Source: Acidovorax sp. GBBC 1281
Lineage (GTDB): Bacteria; Pseudomonadota; Gammaproteobacteria; Burkholderiales; Burkholderiaceae_C
Assembly (NCBI RefSeq): GCF_028473645.1
Contig: NZ_CP097269.1
Span: forward strand, 3,552,001-3,616,000
Length of the DNA stretch: 64,000 nt
Direction of reading: 5' to 3'
The notes under the pieces were generated by a model that was not told where the DNA came from, did no database searches, and saw only the letters and a program-made list of their open reading frames with translations. Of this stretch, positions 33,797 through 42,430 are shown piece after piece (positions within the stretch are counted from its first letter, which is position 1; each line of letters begins with the position of its first letter). The position numbers and the translations under genes are program-made.

Positions 33797-34171
33797 ATGC
33801 TGCGATTCAAAGGTGAAGACCTGCGCCCCATCCTGGCCGAGGCCGCAACCCATCGATGCCGTATCGTCCTTGTCAAGGACCACGGTGTGTACTTCCTGGC
33901 GGAGAACGGCGAGCAAACGCCGCAGGGCCACCGAACGCTGCTGGCTTTCGCGGTCGGCTGCAACCCCGACCTCGACCCGTTCGATGCATGGTGGGAGCGG
34001 GCCCGCACCGAACTCGGCGGCGACGACTTCGCCGAATATTTCGACAGGGACAGCACGGTGTTCGCGCGCATCGCCAACAGCCAGGACGACCTGGCCGTGT
34101 CGGCCACAGCGACGCACATCACGCTGCAGCCCATCCCGGCCGACGCCGACGAGCGCCCCTCCACCCCATGA
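33797..34171 (+). CDS. DUF3085 family protein
   Basis: 124 aa, ATG 33797, CTGGAGA upstream. DUF3085 features: LRFKGEDLRPILAEA, VKDHGVYFLAENGE, LLAFAVGCNPDLDPFDAWWE and GGDDFAEYFD. The family is widespread in ICEs and plasmids and has no assigned function. It is a single-gene unit between two terminators. Confidence 0.88.
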   Translation: MLRFKGEDLRPILAEAATHRCRIVLVKDHGVYFLAENGEQTPQGHRTLLAFAVGCNPDLDPFDAWWERARTELGGDDFAEYFDRDSTVFARIANSQDDLAVSATATHITLQPIPADADERPSTP

Positions 34172-34177
34172 TCCCCA

Positions 34178-34199
34178 AGCCCTCATCCGAGGGCTTTTT
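34178..34199 (+). terminator. Rho-independent terminator after DUF3085 gene
   Basis: AGCCCT-catccg-AGGGCT followed by TTTTC, 6 bp after the stop. Confidence 0.85.
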
Positions 34200-34361
34200 C
34201 TTGCGCTGCGAACCCGATGCAGCGTTGCCCGCGCATCGCTTCGAGTTGCCCCACCTGCCCCACCCCATCGCCGCAAAAACGCGCCCAAGAAACGGGAGCC
34301 GTGCCAGTGCCGCTTTCCAGTGGCAGAGCGCACCGGCCAGCGCCACGATCGCCCCATGTCC

Positions 34362-34498
34362 CGCTGACCCCGGTCAGCGACATGCCCAGGTAGCCATGGT
34401 CTTTGAGGCTACGACACGGCTTCGGCCGTGTGATCGCACCAGTTCGCACCGGCATCCCAGCGCGAACGTCCGCCGAAGGTTTCGGCGGTGATGCCACC
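34362..34498 (+). promoter_or_regulatory. Structured RNA leader, copy E (upstream of DUF3577)
   Basis: P1 CGCTGACC/GGTCAGCG (34362-34379), conserved ACATGCCCAG, P2 GTAGCC/GGCTAC (34390-34412), P3 CACGGC/GCCGTG (34415-34430), P4 GTTCGC/GCGAAC (34442-34467) with GCATC in the loop, P5 CCGCCGAA/TTCGGCGG (34470-34488), then GATGCC. P2 (C-G to T-A) and P4 (C-G to T-A) are clean compensatory changes relative to copies A to C. I recall that a structured RNA motif has been reported upstream of DUF3577 genes; this may be that motif. Confidence 0.85.
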
Positions 34499-34577
34499 CA
34501 CCACCCACACGGGGACCACACCTCCCCTTGGGGCAGGCGTGTCTCTGCCATCCTGTCCTCAAGTCTGGAGATTCACC

Positions 34578-35132
34578 ATGACCGATTCCCATCCGAAGTC
34601 GTATTTCGACCTGCACATCACGGGCCTGGGCTACCTCAATCGCATCCGCGACGTCAAACCCAAGCATGCCGAGGCGTTCCTCGCCTGCGACATCGCGGCG
34701 CTCAGCGGCCCCGGCGATGACATTTCCTACGTGCGTTTCGACACCAAGGTGGTCGGAGCAGACGCCCAGCATCTGGTTCGCCGTTGTGATGACGCTGTCA
34801 AGGCGAAACGCAAAGTGCTCGTCGGATTCCGCCTGGGCGACCTGTGGAGCGACATCTTCCACATCAAGAGTGGCGAGAACGCAGGAAAGCCCTGCGTCAG
34901 CCTCAGGGGCCGTCTGCTGTTCATCAGCTGGATCAAGATCGACGGTGTCCTCAAGTACAAGGCCGAGACTGAAGATTCCAGACGGGGCACTGCGGAGCCG
35001 CCTTCGGAGCCGGCTCGGGAAGTAGCGCCCCCTCAAACGACGGCGGCCGAAACGCCTGCGACAACCTCCCCTTCGCTGGATCAGGCCGCAGGAACTCAGG
35101 CCCCCGCAACGGAGGAGGACCGCCCCTTCTGA
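34578..35132 (+). CDS. STY4534 / DUF3577 family ICE protein
   Basis: 184 aa, ATG 34578 with CTGGAG upstream. The N-terminal domain (about 1-125: YFDLHITGLGYLNRIRDVKP, AFLACDIAALSG, YVRFDTKVVGADAQHLV) is the conserved DUF3577 region; the C-terminus is a low-complexity Pro/Ala/Thr tail ending in EEDRPF. That acidic-Pro-Phe ending resembles SSB tips that bind partner proteins, and the domain looks OB-like, so single-strand binding is a reasonable guess. The family is annotated as an ICE replication protein after Salmonella STY4534. Confidence 0.86.
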   Translation: MTDSHPKSYFDLHITGLGYLNRIRDVKPKHAEAFLACDIAALSGPGDDISYVRFDTKVVGADAQHLVRRCDDAVKAKRKVLVGFRLGDLWSDIFHIKSGENAGKPCVSLRGRLLFISWIKIDGVLKYKAETEDSRRGTAEPPSEPAREVAPPQTTAAETPATTSPSLDQAAGTQAPATEEDRPF

Positions 35133-35243
35133 ACGGCCAGACCCCTCGCACCGGGGCCTTGCCTGGATTCCATCCGCCCCTCTGGCACCGCAGTCCCCCT
35201 GCGGGGCCGTGGTGCCGGGTGACCCATTCATCAGGAGCCTTCC

Positions 35244-35852
35244 ATGATCATTCTTGCCGGTCAGCTGGCCATCAAGACCATCCATGGGCGCAACGGCGAT
35301 TTCAACGTCGGGCGCCTTACCACTTCCATCGGGGAGTTCGTCGTGAAGAACGCCGAACTCGATCAATACGACGAAGGCAAGTACGAGGGCGAATTCACGC
35401 TCGTGGAAATCCGCCCCGCCACGTACTACGCCAACGGTCGCCTGGTCGTCGAGATCCGCGCCTATCTGGGCGGGATGACCGTCTCCAACATTGATCGGCT
35501 GAGCCGGGACGAAGCCCAGCAACTGGGTCCCCAGGAGGTCGATCCCATCGACGAGGAGCCGCAGGCCCCGAAGTCCGATCCGAAGGCGACAGCCACGCCG
35601 AAGGCGCGCAAGCGTCCGGACCCGCTGATCGACACCACGCCGTTCGGCAGCGAGCCGGCGGATGCACCGTCCTCGGGCGAAAACGCCGAGGAAGACGATG
35701 CGGCACTGTTCGGAACGCTCTGGCCTCTGGGCCCGATCGTAAAGCTCGATGCGACCGTCGATCGCCGTGTCATGCGGCAGCAACGCGACCGCCTCGATGC
35801 CCTGGGCTACCAGTTCCAGCCGATGTCGCAGGACTGGCATCTCAAGACCTGA
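35244..35852 (+). CDS. DUF3275 family ICE protein
   Basis: 202 aa, ATG 35244. The N-terminal domain (about 1-85: IILAGQLAIKTIHGRNGDFN, GRLTTSIGEFVVKNAELDQY, EGEFTLVEIRPATYYANGRL) is the conserved part; an Ala/Pro/Glu-rich linker follows and then a short C-terminal module (RRVMRQQRDRLDALGYQFQP). The 111-bp leader forms a hairpin GGCACC...GGTGCC around CCGCAG/CTGCGG (about 35183-35216), different from the shared RNA motif. It is usually next to DUF3577 in this ICE class. Function unknown. Confidence 0.82.
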   Translation: MIILAGQLAIKTIHGRNGDFNVGRLTTSIGEFVVKNAELDQYDEGKYEGEFTLVEIRPATYYANGRLVVEIRAYLGGMTVSNIDRLSRDEAQQLGPQEVDPIDEEPQAPKSDPKATATPKARKRPDPLIDTTPFGSEPADAPSSGENAEEDDAALFGTLWPLGPIVKLDATVDRRVMRQQRDRLDALGYQFQPMSQDWHLKT

Positions 35853-35960
35853 TCGCACACCCGGCCATCCGCTTCGGATTGCCGCATTCATCCACCCCCC
35901 GGGACAGCACCTGCCCCACGGGTTCGGTGGCTGTCCCGCTTTTCCCAAAGGACACCACCC

Positions 35961-36611
35961 ATGCCCCAGCACCCCTCTTCCTCATCGCTTCTGCGCATCG
36001 ACGAATGCCCCGACCTCATGGTCGATGGCTATGTCGGCGACGAAAGCGGCCACCTCGTCTTCCTGTCCGTGTGGGCACGCGATACCGCGATCCAGCAGTT
36101 CATCGCCCGGCTCACGCTGGGACGCGATGAAGACGGATTGGATCAATTCCACATCCTGACCGATCAAAACGGGTCCGTTCCCGTGTTCGTCGGCAACGTC
36201 GATCGCCTGGACAAGCGCTCCACGCGCGTGTTCCGGCGGACGCTGTTCGGCTCGATGGTCAATCTGTGGCTGTTCGATCAGCGCTGCGTGAAGCCCGACA
36301 AGGCCAACGCCAGTGCCCTGGCGCTCCTGCGCCGGGATGCGGATCAGCCATTCCAACGGCTGTGGACACTGGTGCAGGACACCTGCCCCTTGCCGCTGCT
36401 CGACCACTGGCGTGACACCGTGCTGGACATGCTGCTCGCGCAATCCATGCTCTCACGCCTTCCCATGGCCCTCGGACCGCTGGAGGGCTACCGGCTCTCG
36501 ATCGATGTTCCGGCGCTCACCAAGGGACTGGGCGATCTGATCCGCAACGGCACCCTCGGTGCCACCCGCCACGAACTGGCCAGCGGCGAAGCGCTTCGGC
36601 GTGTCGCCTGA
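35961..36611 (+). CDS. Hypothetical ICE protein, 216 aa
   Basis: ATG 35961, AAAGGAC upstream. The leader carries a perfect GGGACAGC/GCTGTCCC stem (about 35900-35940) followed by GCTTTT, which could terminate or attenuate. No domain recognised; features include LMVDGYVGDESGHLVFLSVW, GSVPVFVGNVDRLDKRST and HWRDTVLDMLLAQSMLSRLP. The DUF6094 gene follows 72 bp later without a terminator, so they may be co-transcribed. Confidence 0.78.
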   Translation: MPQHPSSSSLLRIDECPDLMVDGYVGDESGHLVFLSVWARDTAIQQFIARLTLGRDEDGLDQFHILTDQNGSVPVFVGNVDRLDKRSTRVFRRTLFGSMVNLWLFDQRCVKPDKANASALALLRRDADQPFQRLWTLVQDTCPLPLLDHWRDTVLDMLLAQSMLSRLPMALGPLEGYRLSIDVPALTKGLGDLIRNGTLGATRHELASGEALRRVA

Positions 36612-36683
36612 ATCTCCCATCCTCCCCGGCCCGCGCACCGCGCCCGCCCTCTGCCTGTCCCCCATCTGCCAAAGGAGGTTTCC

Positions 36684-37793
36684 ATGGCGCTCATGTTCCC
36701 CCGGCTCGCCCGGAATTTTGCCAAGAACGGGTATTTCCCGACGGATGAACCCACGCTGGAGCGAGCGCTGAAGGCGCTGGCACCGGCACCCGCTCGAATG
36801 AGCATCATCGATCCCTGTGCGGGCGAAGGCGTCGCCATCGCCGAAGCCGCACATGCCCTGGGCCGGAGCCAGGTGTCCGCCTATGCCGTCGAGTTCGATG
36901 GCGAGCGCGCCAGCCATGCCAGGGGTCTCGTCGATCACTGCCTGCACAGCGATCTCATGGATACGCTGGTGAGCCGGCAGAGCTTCGGGCTGTTGTGGCT
37001 CAATCCGCCCTACGGGGATCTGTCCAGGAGCGCCGATGGCGACATCGGCTATCAGGGACAGGGCCGCGCCCGGCTGGAAAAGCTGTTCTATCAACGGTCC
37101 CTGCCGCTGCTCCAATACGGCGGCGTGCTGGTGTTCATCATTCCGAGCCATGTACTCGATGCCGAACTGGTGGGCTGGCTCACACGCCATTTCACCGGGC
37201 TGCGCATCTACCGTGCGGTGGAGACGCAGTACAAGCAAGTGGTGATCTTCGGCACCCGCGTGCGCCAACGCGATCTGTTGGCCGATGCGGCCCGGCCCGC
37301 ACGCCAACGGCTTCTGCAGATCGGCGCGGGCGATGTCTCAGCGGAGGAACTGCCCCTCGAATGGCCGTTCCTGCCATACACCGTTCCATCGGCGACAGCC
37401 GAGCCGGAACATTTCTGCAGGGTGTCCATGGAGCCCGAGCAATTCGCGCGGGAGGTCCATCGGCTGCAAGGGCTGTGGCCGTCTCTCGATACGCACCTGG
37501 GCGCATCGCAGCAATCGCTGCGGCCACCGGCACGCGCCTTGTCCCAATGGCATCTGGCACTGGCCCTGGCCGCAGGCGCCATCTCCGGCGTCGTGCGCTC
37601 ACCCAGCGGCAAGGTCATGGTGGTCAAGGGCGATACCCACAAGGAGAAAACCTCCGCCGTGGAATACACCGAACGTGACGACGGCTCCATCGCCGAGACA
37701 CGCATCCTCACCGACAAGTTCGTCCCCGTCATCCGCGCATGGGACATGACACCTGGCTCCCCGACAAGGGGCGAGGTGCTCACCATCTGCTGA
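36684..37793 (+). CDS. DUF6094-type SAM-dependent methyltransferase
   Basis: 369 aa, ATG 36684 with AAAGGAGG. It has a Rossmann methyltransferase fold: motif I SIIDPCAGEGVAIAEAAHAL (about 35-55), the acidic end of strand 2 in AYAVEFDGERA, and the catalytic NPPYGD motif (about residue 111) typical of N6-adenine or amino-methyltransferases acting on a planar NH2 group. The C-terminal half probably recognises substrate. There is no restriction partner. In an ICE it may modify element DNA or a host target; the substrate cannot be told from sequence. Confidence 0.88.
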   Translation: MALMFPRLARNFAKNGYFPTDEPTLERALKALAPAPARMSIIDPCAGEGVAIAEAAHALGRSQVSAYAVEFDGERASHARGLVDHCLHSDLMDTLVSRQSFGLLWLNPPYGDLSRSADGDIGYQGQGRARLEKLFYQRSLPLLQYGGVLVFIIPSHVLDAELVGWLTRHFTGLRIYRAVETQYKQVVIFGTRVRQRDLLADAARPARQRLLQIGAGDVSAEELPLEWPFLPYTVPSATAEPEHFCRVSMEPEQFAREVHRLQGLWPSLDTHLGASQQSLRPPARALSQWHLALALAAGAISGVVRSPSGKVMVVKGDTHKEKTSAVEYTERDDGSIAETRILTDKFVPVIRAWDMTPGSPTRGEVLTIC

Positions 37794-37906
37794 CGTTCTT
37801 CCCTGCTCCCCAAAGCGGCTCATCGCCGCCTTCGTTCACCGGAACGATCCGCCCGCTAAAGGGCGTTCGTCCGGCCTTCATCCCTGCCCACCGAAAGGAG
37901 TTCACC

Positions 37907-38233
37907 ATGCCACTGCGGCTTTTCACCGGCATGCGCGCAGCGCAGCCTTCCCACCCTCTGTTTTCCACCGGCACCCTGAAGCTCAGCGACAAGGTGCAGT
38001 GGCTCGACAGCAAGGGACTTGTCGATCCGCATCGCTACCTGCACCGCCATCTGCGCGGCGACTGGGGCGAAATGGACGATGAAGGGCGCCGTGCCAACGA
38101 CGCCGCATTCCAGTCCGGCGGCCTTCTGACTTCGCGCTATGCGGTGACACGCCGACTGTCGTTGGTGGTGGTCACCAACGGCGATCGCAGCCTCACCGTC
38201 ATACAGCTGCCCGAAGAGAACCCGCTTCTCTGA
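37907..38233 (+). CDS. Small ICE/plasmid protein, first of two tandem paralogs
   Basis: 108 aa, ATG 37907 with AAAGGAG. It contains the family pattern: a start-of-domain LSDKVQWLDSKGLVDPHRYL, then RHLRGDWGEMDDEGRRANDA, and an end VVTNGDRSLTVIQLPEE. The protein at 38320 shares this layout at low identity. Small proteins of this type are common on plasmids and ICEs and sometimes carry a misleading 'restriction subunit' label; no enzymatic motif is present. Its 113-bp leader has hairpins GCGGC/GCCGC and CGCCC/GGGCG. Confidence 0.78.
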   Translation: MPLRLFTGMRAAQPSHPLFSTGTLKLSDKVQWLDSKGLVDPHRYLHRHLRGDWGEMDDEGRRANDAAFQSGGLLTSRYAVTRRLSLVVVTNGDRSLTVIQLPEENPLL

Positions 38234-38319
38234 CGGTCTTTCCATCTTTCCCGACCACCCAAAGGGGTCACGCACCCCTTCGGGGATGCCGTGGCCCCGC
38301 CCTCTCGAAAGGAGCCACC

Positions 38320-38616
38320 ATGGCACTCGCACTCTTGTCTTCAACGCAGTTTCAGGCCGGGCAACTGGTCATGACCCAAGGCGTGAACGATCTGCTCCAG
38401 CAGGGCCGGATCGATCCCCTGGTTTGCCTTCGCCGGCATCTCAATGCCGACTGGGGCGATCTCAGCGACAGCGACTGGCAATCCAACGATACCGCGCTGC
38501 GCACGGGCCAGGACCGCCTGTTTTCATCCTATGAGCTGTCACCGATCCTGACGCTCTGGATCATCACCGAATGGGATCGCAGCGTCACCACGCTGCTGCT
38601 GCCCAGCGAATACTGA
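38320..38616 (+). CDS. Small ICE/plasmid protein, second tandem paralog
   Basis: 98 aa, ATG 38320 with AAAGGAG. Homologous to the preceding gene: QGVNDLLQQGRIDPLVCLRR, HLNADWGDLSDSDWQSNDTA, FSSYELSPILTLWIITEWDR and a TTLLLPSEY end. Function is unknown. The pair probably arose by duplication followed by divergence; each copy kept its own GC-rich hairpin leader. Confidence 0.8.
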   Translation: MALALLSSTQFQAGQLVMTQGVNDLLQQGRIDPLVCLRRHLNADWGDLSDSDWQSNDTALRTGQDRLFSSYELSPILTLWIITEWDRSVTTLLLPSEY

Positions 38617-38719
38617 TCGGTTCGGCGGCTGACCAGCCGCCGGATTTCCTTCTCACCCCAACGGGCATGTCCATCGCCCTGCGGGCCGGTGCATGCCCTT
38701 TTTCTTTTGGAGCATCACC

Positions 38720-40999
38720 ATGTCCCTCGATCTCGACACCGATACCCTCACCGATGGCACCGCGCAGGACGACCTGTTCGCAACGCCATCGATTCCTCTG
38801 ACCATCAGCCTCACCGACTTCGTTGGCGAATTCGGCGACGAGCTGCTGGACTCCCTCAATCGCGCGAATCCGCCGGTCTATGCGGGGCAACCGCGTCCCG
38901 CCCGGCAGATGGCGCTGTCGCGCCTCAAACGCGCTCCGTTTCCCGCACAGGCCGAGGTCATCCACGCGGTGACCGAGCTGCTGCTGGACCGTGGCGAGCG
39001 TGCCGCGATCATCAATGCGGAGATGGGCACCGGCAAGACGCTCATGGCCATCGCCACCGCGGCGGTCACAAACGCCGAAGGCTACCGCCGCACCCTGGTC
39101 CTGTCGCCGCCCCACCTGGTCTATAAGTGGCGCCGCGAAATCCTCGAAACCGTTCCCGGTGCCAGGGTGTGGGTGCTCAACGGGCCCGATACCCTGGTCA
39201 AGCTGCTCAAATTGCGCGAGCAGCTCGGCGTGCCGGCGCAGGCTCAGGAGTTCTTCGTCCTGGGGCGGGTGAGGATGCGGATGGGCTTTCACTGGAGGCC
39301 CTCCTTCGTCCAACGCCGCACGCTCAATGGGCCGGTGGGGGCCTGCCCCCATTGCGGGACAGCCATCACCGACCTCGATGGCGAACCCATCCCAACGGCC
39401 GAACTGCAGGCCGAAGAATCGCGCCGCAAGTGCGGCCATTGCGCATCCGCGCTGTGGACGCTGATGCGGCCGCGATCGCTGTCCGCCACCGACCAGTCGT
39501 CGGCCGTCATCAAGGCCCTCAAGCGGATACCGACCATCGGGCAAGCCACGGCCCAGCGTCTGATGAAGACGTTCGGCGAGGCGTTCCTGGTCTCTCTCCT
39601 GGGCGACAACCTGTTCGAGTTCATCAACCTGATGGACGAGAAAGGCCAGTTGGTGTTTTCCGACCGGCAGGCCCATCGCATGGAACGCGCGATGGCCTCG
39701 ATGGAGTTCGGTTTCGGCGAAGGCGGATACCAGCCTTCGGAATTCATCAAGCGCTATCTTCCCCAAGGGTTCTTCGACCTTCTGGTGGTGGACGAAGGCC
39801 ATGAGTACAAGTCGCCCGGGTCTGCCCAGGGTCAGGCCATGGGCGTGCTCGCCTCCAAGGCGCGCAAGGCCCTGCTTCTCACCGGGACGCTGATGGGCGG
39901 CTACGCGGACGACCTGTTCGCGCTGCTGTTCCGGACGTTGCCCGCACGCATGATCGAAGACGGCTACCGCCCCTCCAAGACCGGCAGCATGGCGTCGGCG
40001 GCCCTCGCCTTCATGCGGGACCATGGCGTGCTCAAGGACATCTATTCCGAGAGCACGGGCACGTCCCACAAGACGGCGCGCGGCAGCAAGGTGTCGGTGC
40101 GCACGGTCAAGGCCCCGGGGTTCGGACCCAAGGGCATCCTGCGATGCGTCCTGCCGTTCACGGTGTTCCTCAAGTTGCGCGACATCGGCGGCAACGTCCT
40201 GCCGCCCTACGACGAGGAGTTCCGCGAGGTCGCCATGCAGACCGACCAGGCAAGCGCTTACCGCGAACTCGCGGGGCGTTTGACGGCCGAACTGAAGGCG
40301 GCGCTGAGAAAACGCGACACGACGCTGCTGGGGGTGGTCCTCAACGTGCTGCTGGCCTGGCCGGACACATGCTTTCGTTCCGAGGTCGTGACGCACCCAC
40401 GCACGCGGGAAACCCTCGCGTGCACGCCATCGCAGTTCAGCGACCGACAGGTCATGCCGAAAGAGCGCGAACTGATCGACATCTGCAAGGCAGAGAAAGC
40501 CGCCCATCGCAAGGTGCTGGCCTATACCGTCTATACCGGCACGCGGGATACCACGTCCCGGCTCAAGTCGCTGCTGGAGCAGGAAGGTCTGAAAGTCGCG
40601 GTGCTGCGCGCGAGCGTGGACACCTCCCGGCGCGAGGACTGGATCGCCGAGCAGTTGGACCGGGGCATCGACGTGCTTCTCACCAACGCCGAACTGGTCA
40701 AGACGGGCCTTGATCTGCTGGAGTTCCCCACGATCGTGTTCATGCAGTCGGGGTGGAACGTGTACACCCTGCAGCAGGCTGCGCGGCGCTCCTGGCGCAT
40801 CGGCCAGGACCTGCCGGTGAAAGTGATCTACCTGGGCTATGCGGCCACGTCGCAGATGACTTGCCTGGCATTGATGGCGAGGAAGATCCTGGTTTCGCAA
40901 AGCACGTCAGGCGATGTGCCGGAATCCGGGTTGGATGCGCTGAACCAGGACGGCGACTCGATCGAGGTCGCGCTGGCAAGGCAACTCGTTGCCGCTTGA
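38720..40999 (+). CDS. SNF2-like helicase / DEAD-box ATPase of the ICE
   Basis: 759 aa, ATG 38720. Two RecA-like lobes: Walker A EMGTGKT (about 101-107), motif Ia LVLSPPHLVYKWRREIL, Walker B VVDEGHEYKSPGS (about 356), motif III LLLTGTLMGGYADD, and the C-terminal lobe with LLTNAELVKTGLDLLEFPTI and QQAARRSWRIGQ (motif VI). A zinc-finger-like insert CPHCG...CGHC lies at about 206-240. The leader ends in a GGGCATG/CATGCCC stem followed by T's, a possible attenuator. Such helicases are core accessory genes of this ICE class, thought to act in element DNA metabolism or anti-defence. Confidence 0.93.
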   Translation: MSLDLDTDTLTDGTAQDDLFATPSIPLTISLTDFVGEFGDELLDSLNRANPPVYAGQPRPARQMALSRLKRAPFPAQAEVIHAVTELLLDRGERAAIINAEMGTGKTLMAIATAAVTNAEGYRRTLVLSPPHLVYKWRREILETVPGARVWVLNGPDTLVKLLKLREQLGVPAQAQEFFVLGRVRMRMGFHWRPSFVQRRTLNGPVGACPHCGTAITDLDGEPIPTAELQAEESRRKCGHCASALWTLMRPRSLSATDQSSAVIKALKRIPTIGQATAQRLMKTFGEAFLVSLLGDNLFEFINLMDEKGQLVFSDRQAHRMERAMASMEFGFGEGGYQPSEFIKRYLPQGFFDLLVVDEGHEYKSPGSAQGQAMGVLASKARKALLLTGTLMGGYADDLFALLFRTLPARMIEDGYRPSKTGSMASAALAFMRDHGVLKDIYSESTGTSHKTARGSKVSVRTVKAPGFGPKGILRCVLPFTVFLKLRDIGGNVLPPYDEEFREVAMQTDQASAYRELAGRLTAELKAALRKRDTTLLGVVLNVLLAWPDTCFRSEVVTHPRTRETLACTPSQFSDRQVMPKERELIDICKAEKAAHRKVLAYTVYTGTRDTTSRLKSLLEQEGLKVAVLRASVDTSRREDWIAEQLDRGIDVLLTNAELVKTGLDLLEFPTIVFMQSGWNVYTLQQAARRSWRIGQDLPVKVIYLGYAATSQMTCLALMARKILVSQSTSGDVPESGLDALNQDGDSIEVALARQLVAA

Positions 41000-41008
41000 T
41001 CCGCTCCT

Positions 41009-41045
41009 AAGCCGGCAGCCCTTCCGGGGGCTGCCGGCTTTTTTT
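41009..41045 (+). terminator. Strong rho-independent terminator ending the accessory region
   Basis: AAGCCGGCAGCCC-ttccgg-GGGCTGCCGGCTT followed by five more T's, just after the helicase stop. The A/T-symmetric stem can work in both directions. Confidence 0.93.
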
Positions 41046-41159
41046 ATGGGCACCGCGCCCTCGCCCTGCCAAACCGGGTGCTGGCCGGTGCCTTTTGTTT
41101 GCTGATCCACCCGGCCTGTTGGGCAATCGTGCGGGTTCGATGTTCCAGAGAACCGCCCC

Positions 41160-41780
41160 ATGCGATCCATTCATCCCTCCCCACGTTTCTTCGCAGGCTG
41201 CGGCCTGTGGCTCGCCGCGGCCCTGATCGGCGGCTGTGCCAAGGCACCGCCACCCACCACGTCCGCTGCATCCGCCACATCGGCCACGCCGCTGAACACG
41301 CGGTCCCCATCGCACGCTGCAACCCCGGTGCCCAAGCCACCGCCCGGCTTCGTGCCTGTGGTGCGCCAGGGACGCTATACGCTGGTCGAGCTTGCCCCGG
41401 AATCCGCGCAGAAGGACTTGCTGCAACAGGTGATCGAGGTGTCGGTGCCCGATGCGCGCCGGGCCACGGTCGGTGATGGCCTGCGCCATGTGCTGATGCA
41501 CTCGGGCTACCGACTGTGCCAGGCGGGAGAGGTCACGGCTTTCGACTCGCTGCCGTTGCCGGCCGCGCACTTCCGGCTGGGACCTGTGCTGCTGCGCGAC
41601 GCCCTGCTGACACTCGCGGGTCCCACCTGGGAACTTCGGGTGGACGACGCTGCCCGCAGCGTGTGCTTTTCCCGCGCCGGGTCCCCGCCCGCGCCTGCTG
41701 GCGAAAAGACATCGAAAACACCCGACCGCACCGGCACGTCGGCCAAGGTCCCCACGGCCCGGCAGGGGGCTCGGTCATGA
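41160..41780 (+). CDS. pilL: PilL-like T4SS lipoprotein (TIGR03748-type)
   Basis: 206 aa, ATG 41160. A lipoprotein signal ends in LIGGC (Cys25), followed by a Pro/Ala/Ser linker. The conserved domain (about 60-165: GFVPVVRQGRYTLVELAPES, SVPDARRATVGDGLRHVLMH then SGYRLC, LRDALLTLAGPTWELRVDD) is that of the PilL N-terminal/secretin-associated domain of PFGI-1-class ICEs. It starts the T4SS operon and is ATGA-coupled to the next gene. Confidence 0.86.
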   Translation: MRSIHPSPRFFAGCGLWLAAALIGGCAKAPPPTTSAASATSATPLNTRSPSHAATPVPKPPPGFVPVVRQGRYTLVELAPESAQKDLLQQVIEVSVPDARRATVGDGLRHVLMHSGYRLCQAGEVTAFDSLPLPAAHFRLGPVLLRDALLTLAGPTWELRVDDAARSVCFSRAGSPPAPAGEKTSKTPDRTGTSAKVPTARQGARS

Positions 41781-42421
41781 AACTCCCCACACTGCGCCCG
41801 CCCAGCCGCTCGATGCTCCTGCGCGCCGCCGCCATCACCGCGCTCGTCCTCACCAGCGTGATCGCCGTGATCGATCACGTTGCCTTGTCCCGTCTTTCCG
41901 AGCGGACCAGCGCAGGCCCACGGGCCTCTCAGATCGCCTCCCTGGAAAACCGCCTAGCGGAACTGGCGCAGCAGATCGAGAGCGTCCAACAGCAGCCACC
42001 CGCAATGACGCAGGCCGATTTCGAGGAGGCGCGCAGCGCCATCGCACAGCGGCTGGCAGACGTCGATCAGGCCATCGCAGAGCGCCCGCCGGCACCCGAC
42101 CTGTCACCGCTGCAAAGCCGCATCGAACAATTGGAAGAGCGCCTGAACACCAGCGCGCGTGCGGCGATGCAGCCACCCCCGTCGCCTGGCGCACCGCCTC
42201 CACGGCCCAAGGCATCCGCGCCACCTTTCCAGGTCATCGGCAGCGAGGTGCGTGGCGGCGAACGCTTCCTGACCATCCTGCCGCAGAACGCCTCCGCGCC
42301 GTCGCAGGCCCGTGTGCTGCGGCCTGGTGACGTCGAGTCCGGCTGGCGGCTGGAGACCATCGAAAACCGCACGGCGGTGTGGGAACACCAGGGCGAAGTC
42401 CGTCGCCTGGCCGTGCCATAG
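41777..42421 (+). CDS. Inner-membrane coiled-coil T4SS accessory protein
   Basis: 214 aa, ATG 41777 overlapping the pilL stop. One N-terminal membrane helix (about 13-32: SMLLRAAAITALVLTSVIAV), then a coiled coil (about 52-120, IASLENRLAELAQQIESVQQ and LQSRIEQLEERL), a Pro-rich linker and a C-terminal beta domain (PFQVIGSEVRGGERFLTILP). It resembles PilP/PilO-like periplasmic connectors. It holds the slot after pilL in ICEclc-class transfer regions; no family name assigned with confidence. Confidence 0.8.
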   Translation: MKLPTLRPPSRSMLLRAAAITALVLTSVIAVIDHVALSRLSERTSAGPRASQIASLENRLAELAQQIESVQQQPPAMTQADFEEARSAIAQRLADVDQAIAERPPAPDLSPLQSRIEQLEERLNTSARAAMQPPPSPGAPPPRPKASAPPFQVIGSEVRGGERFLTILPQNASAPSQARVLRPGDVESGWRLETIENRTAVWEHQGEVRRLAVP

Positions 42422-42430
42422 GAGGATGCA

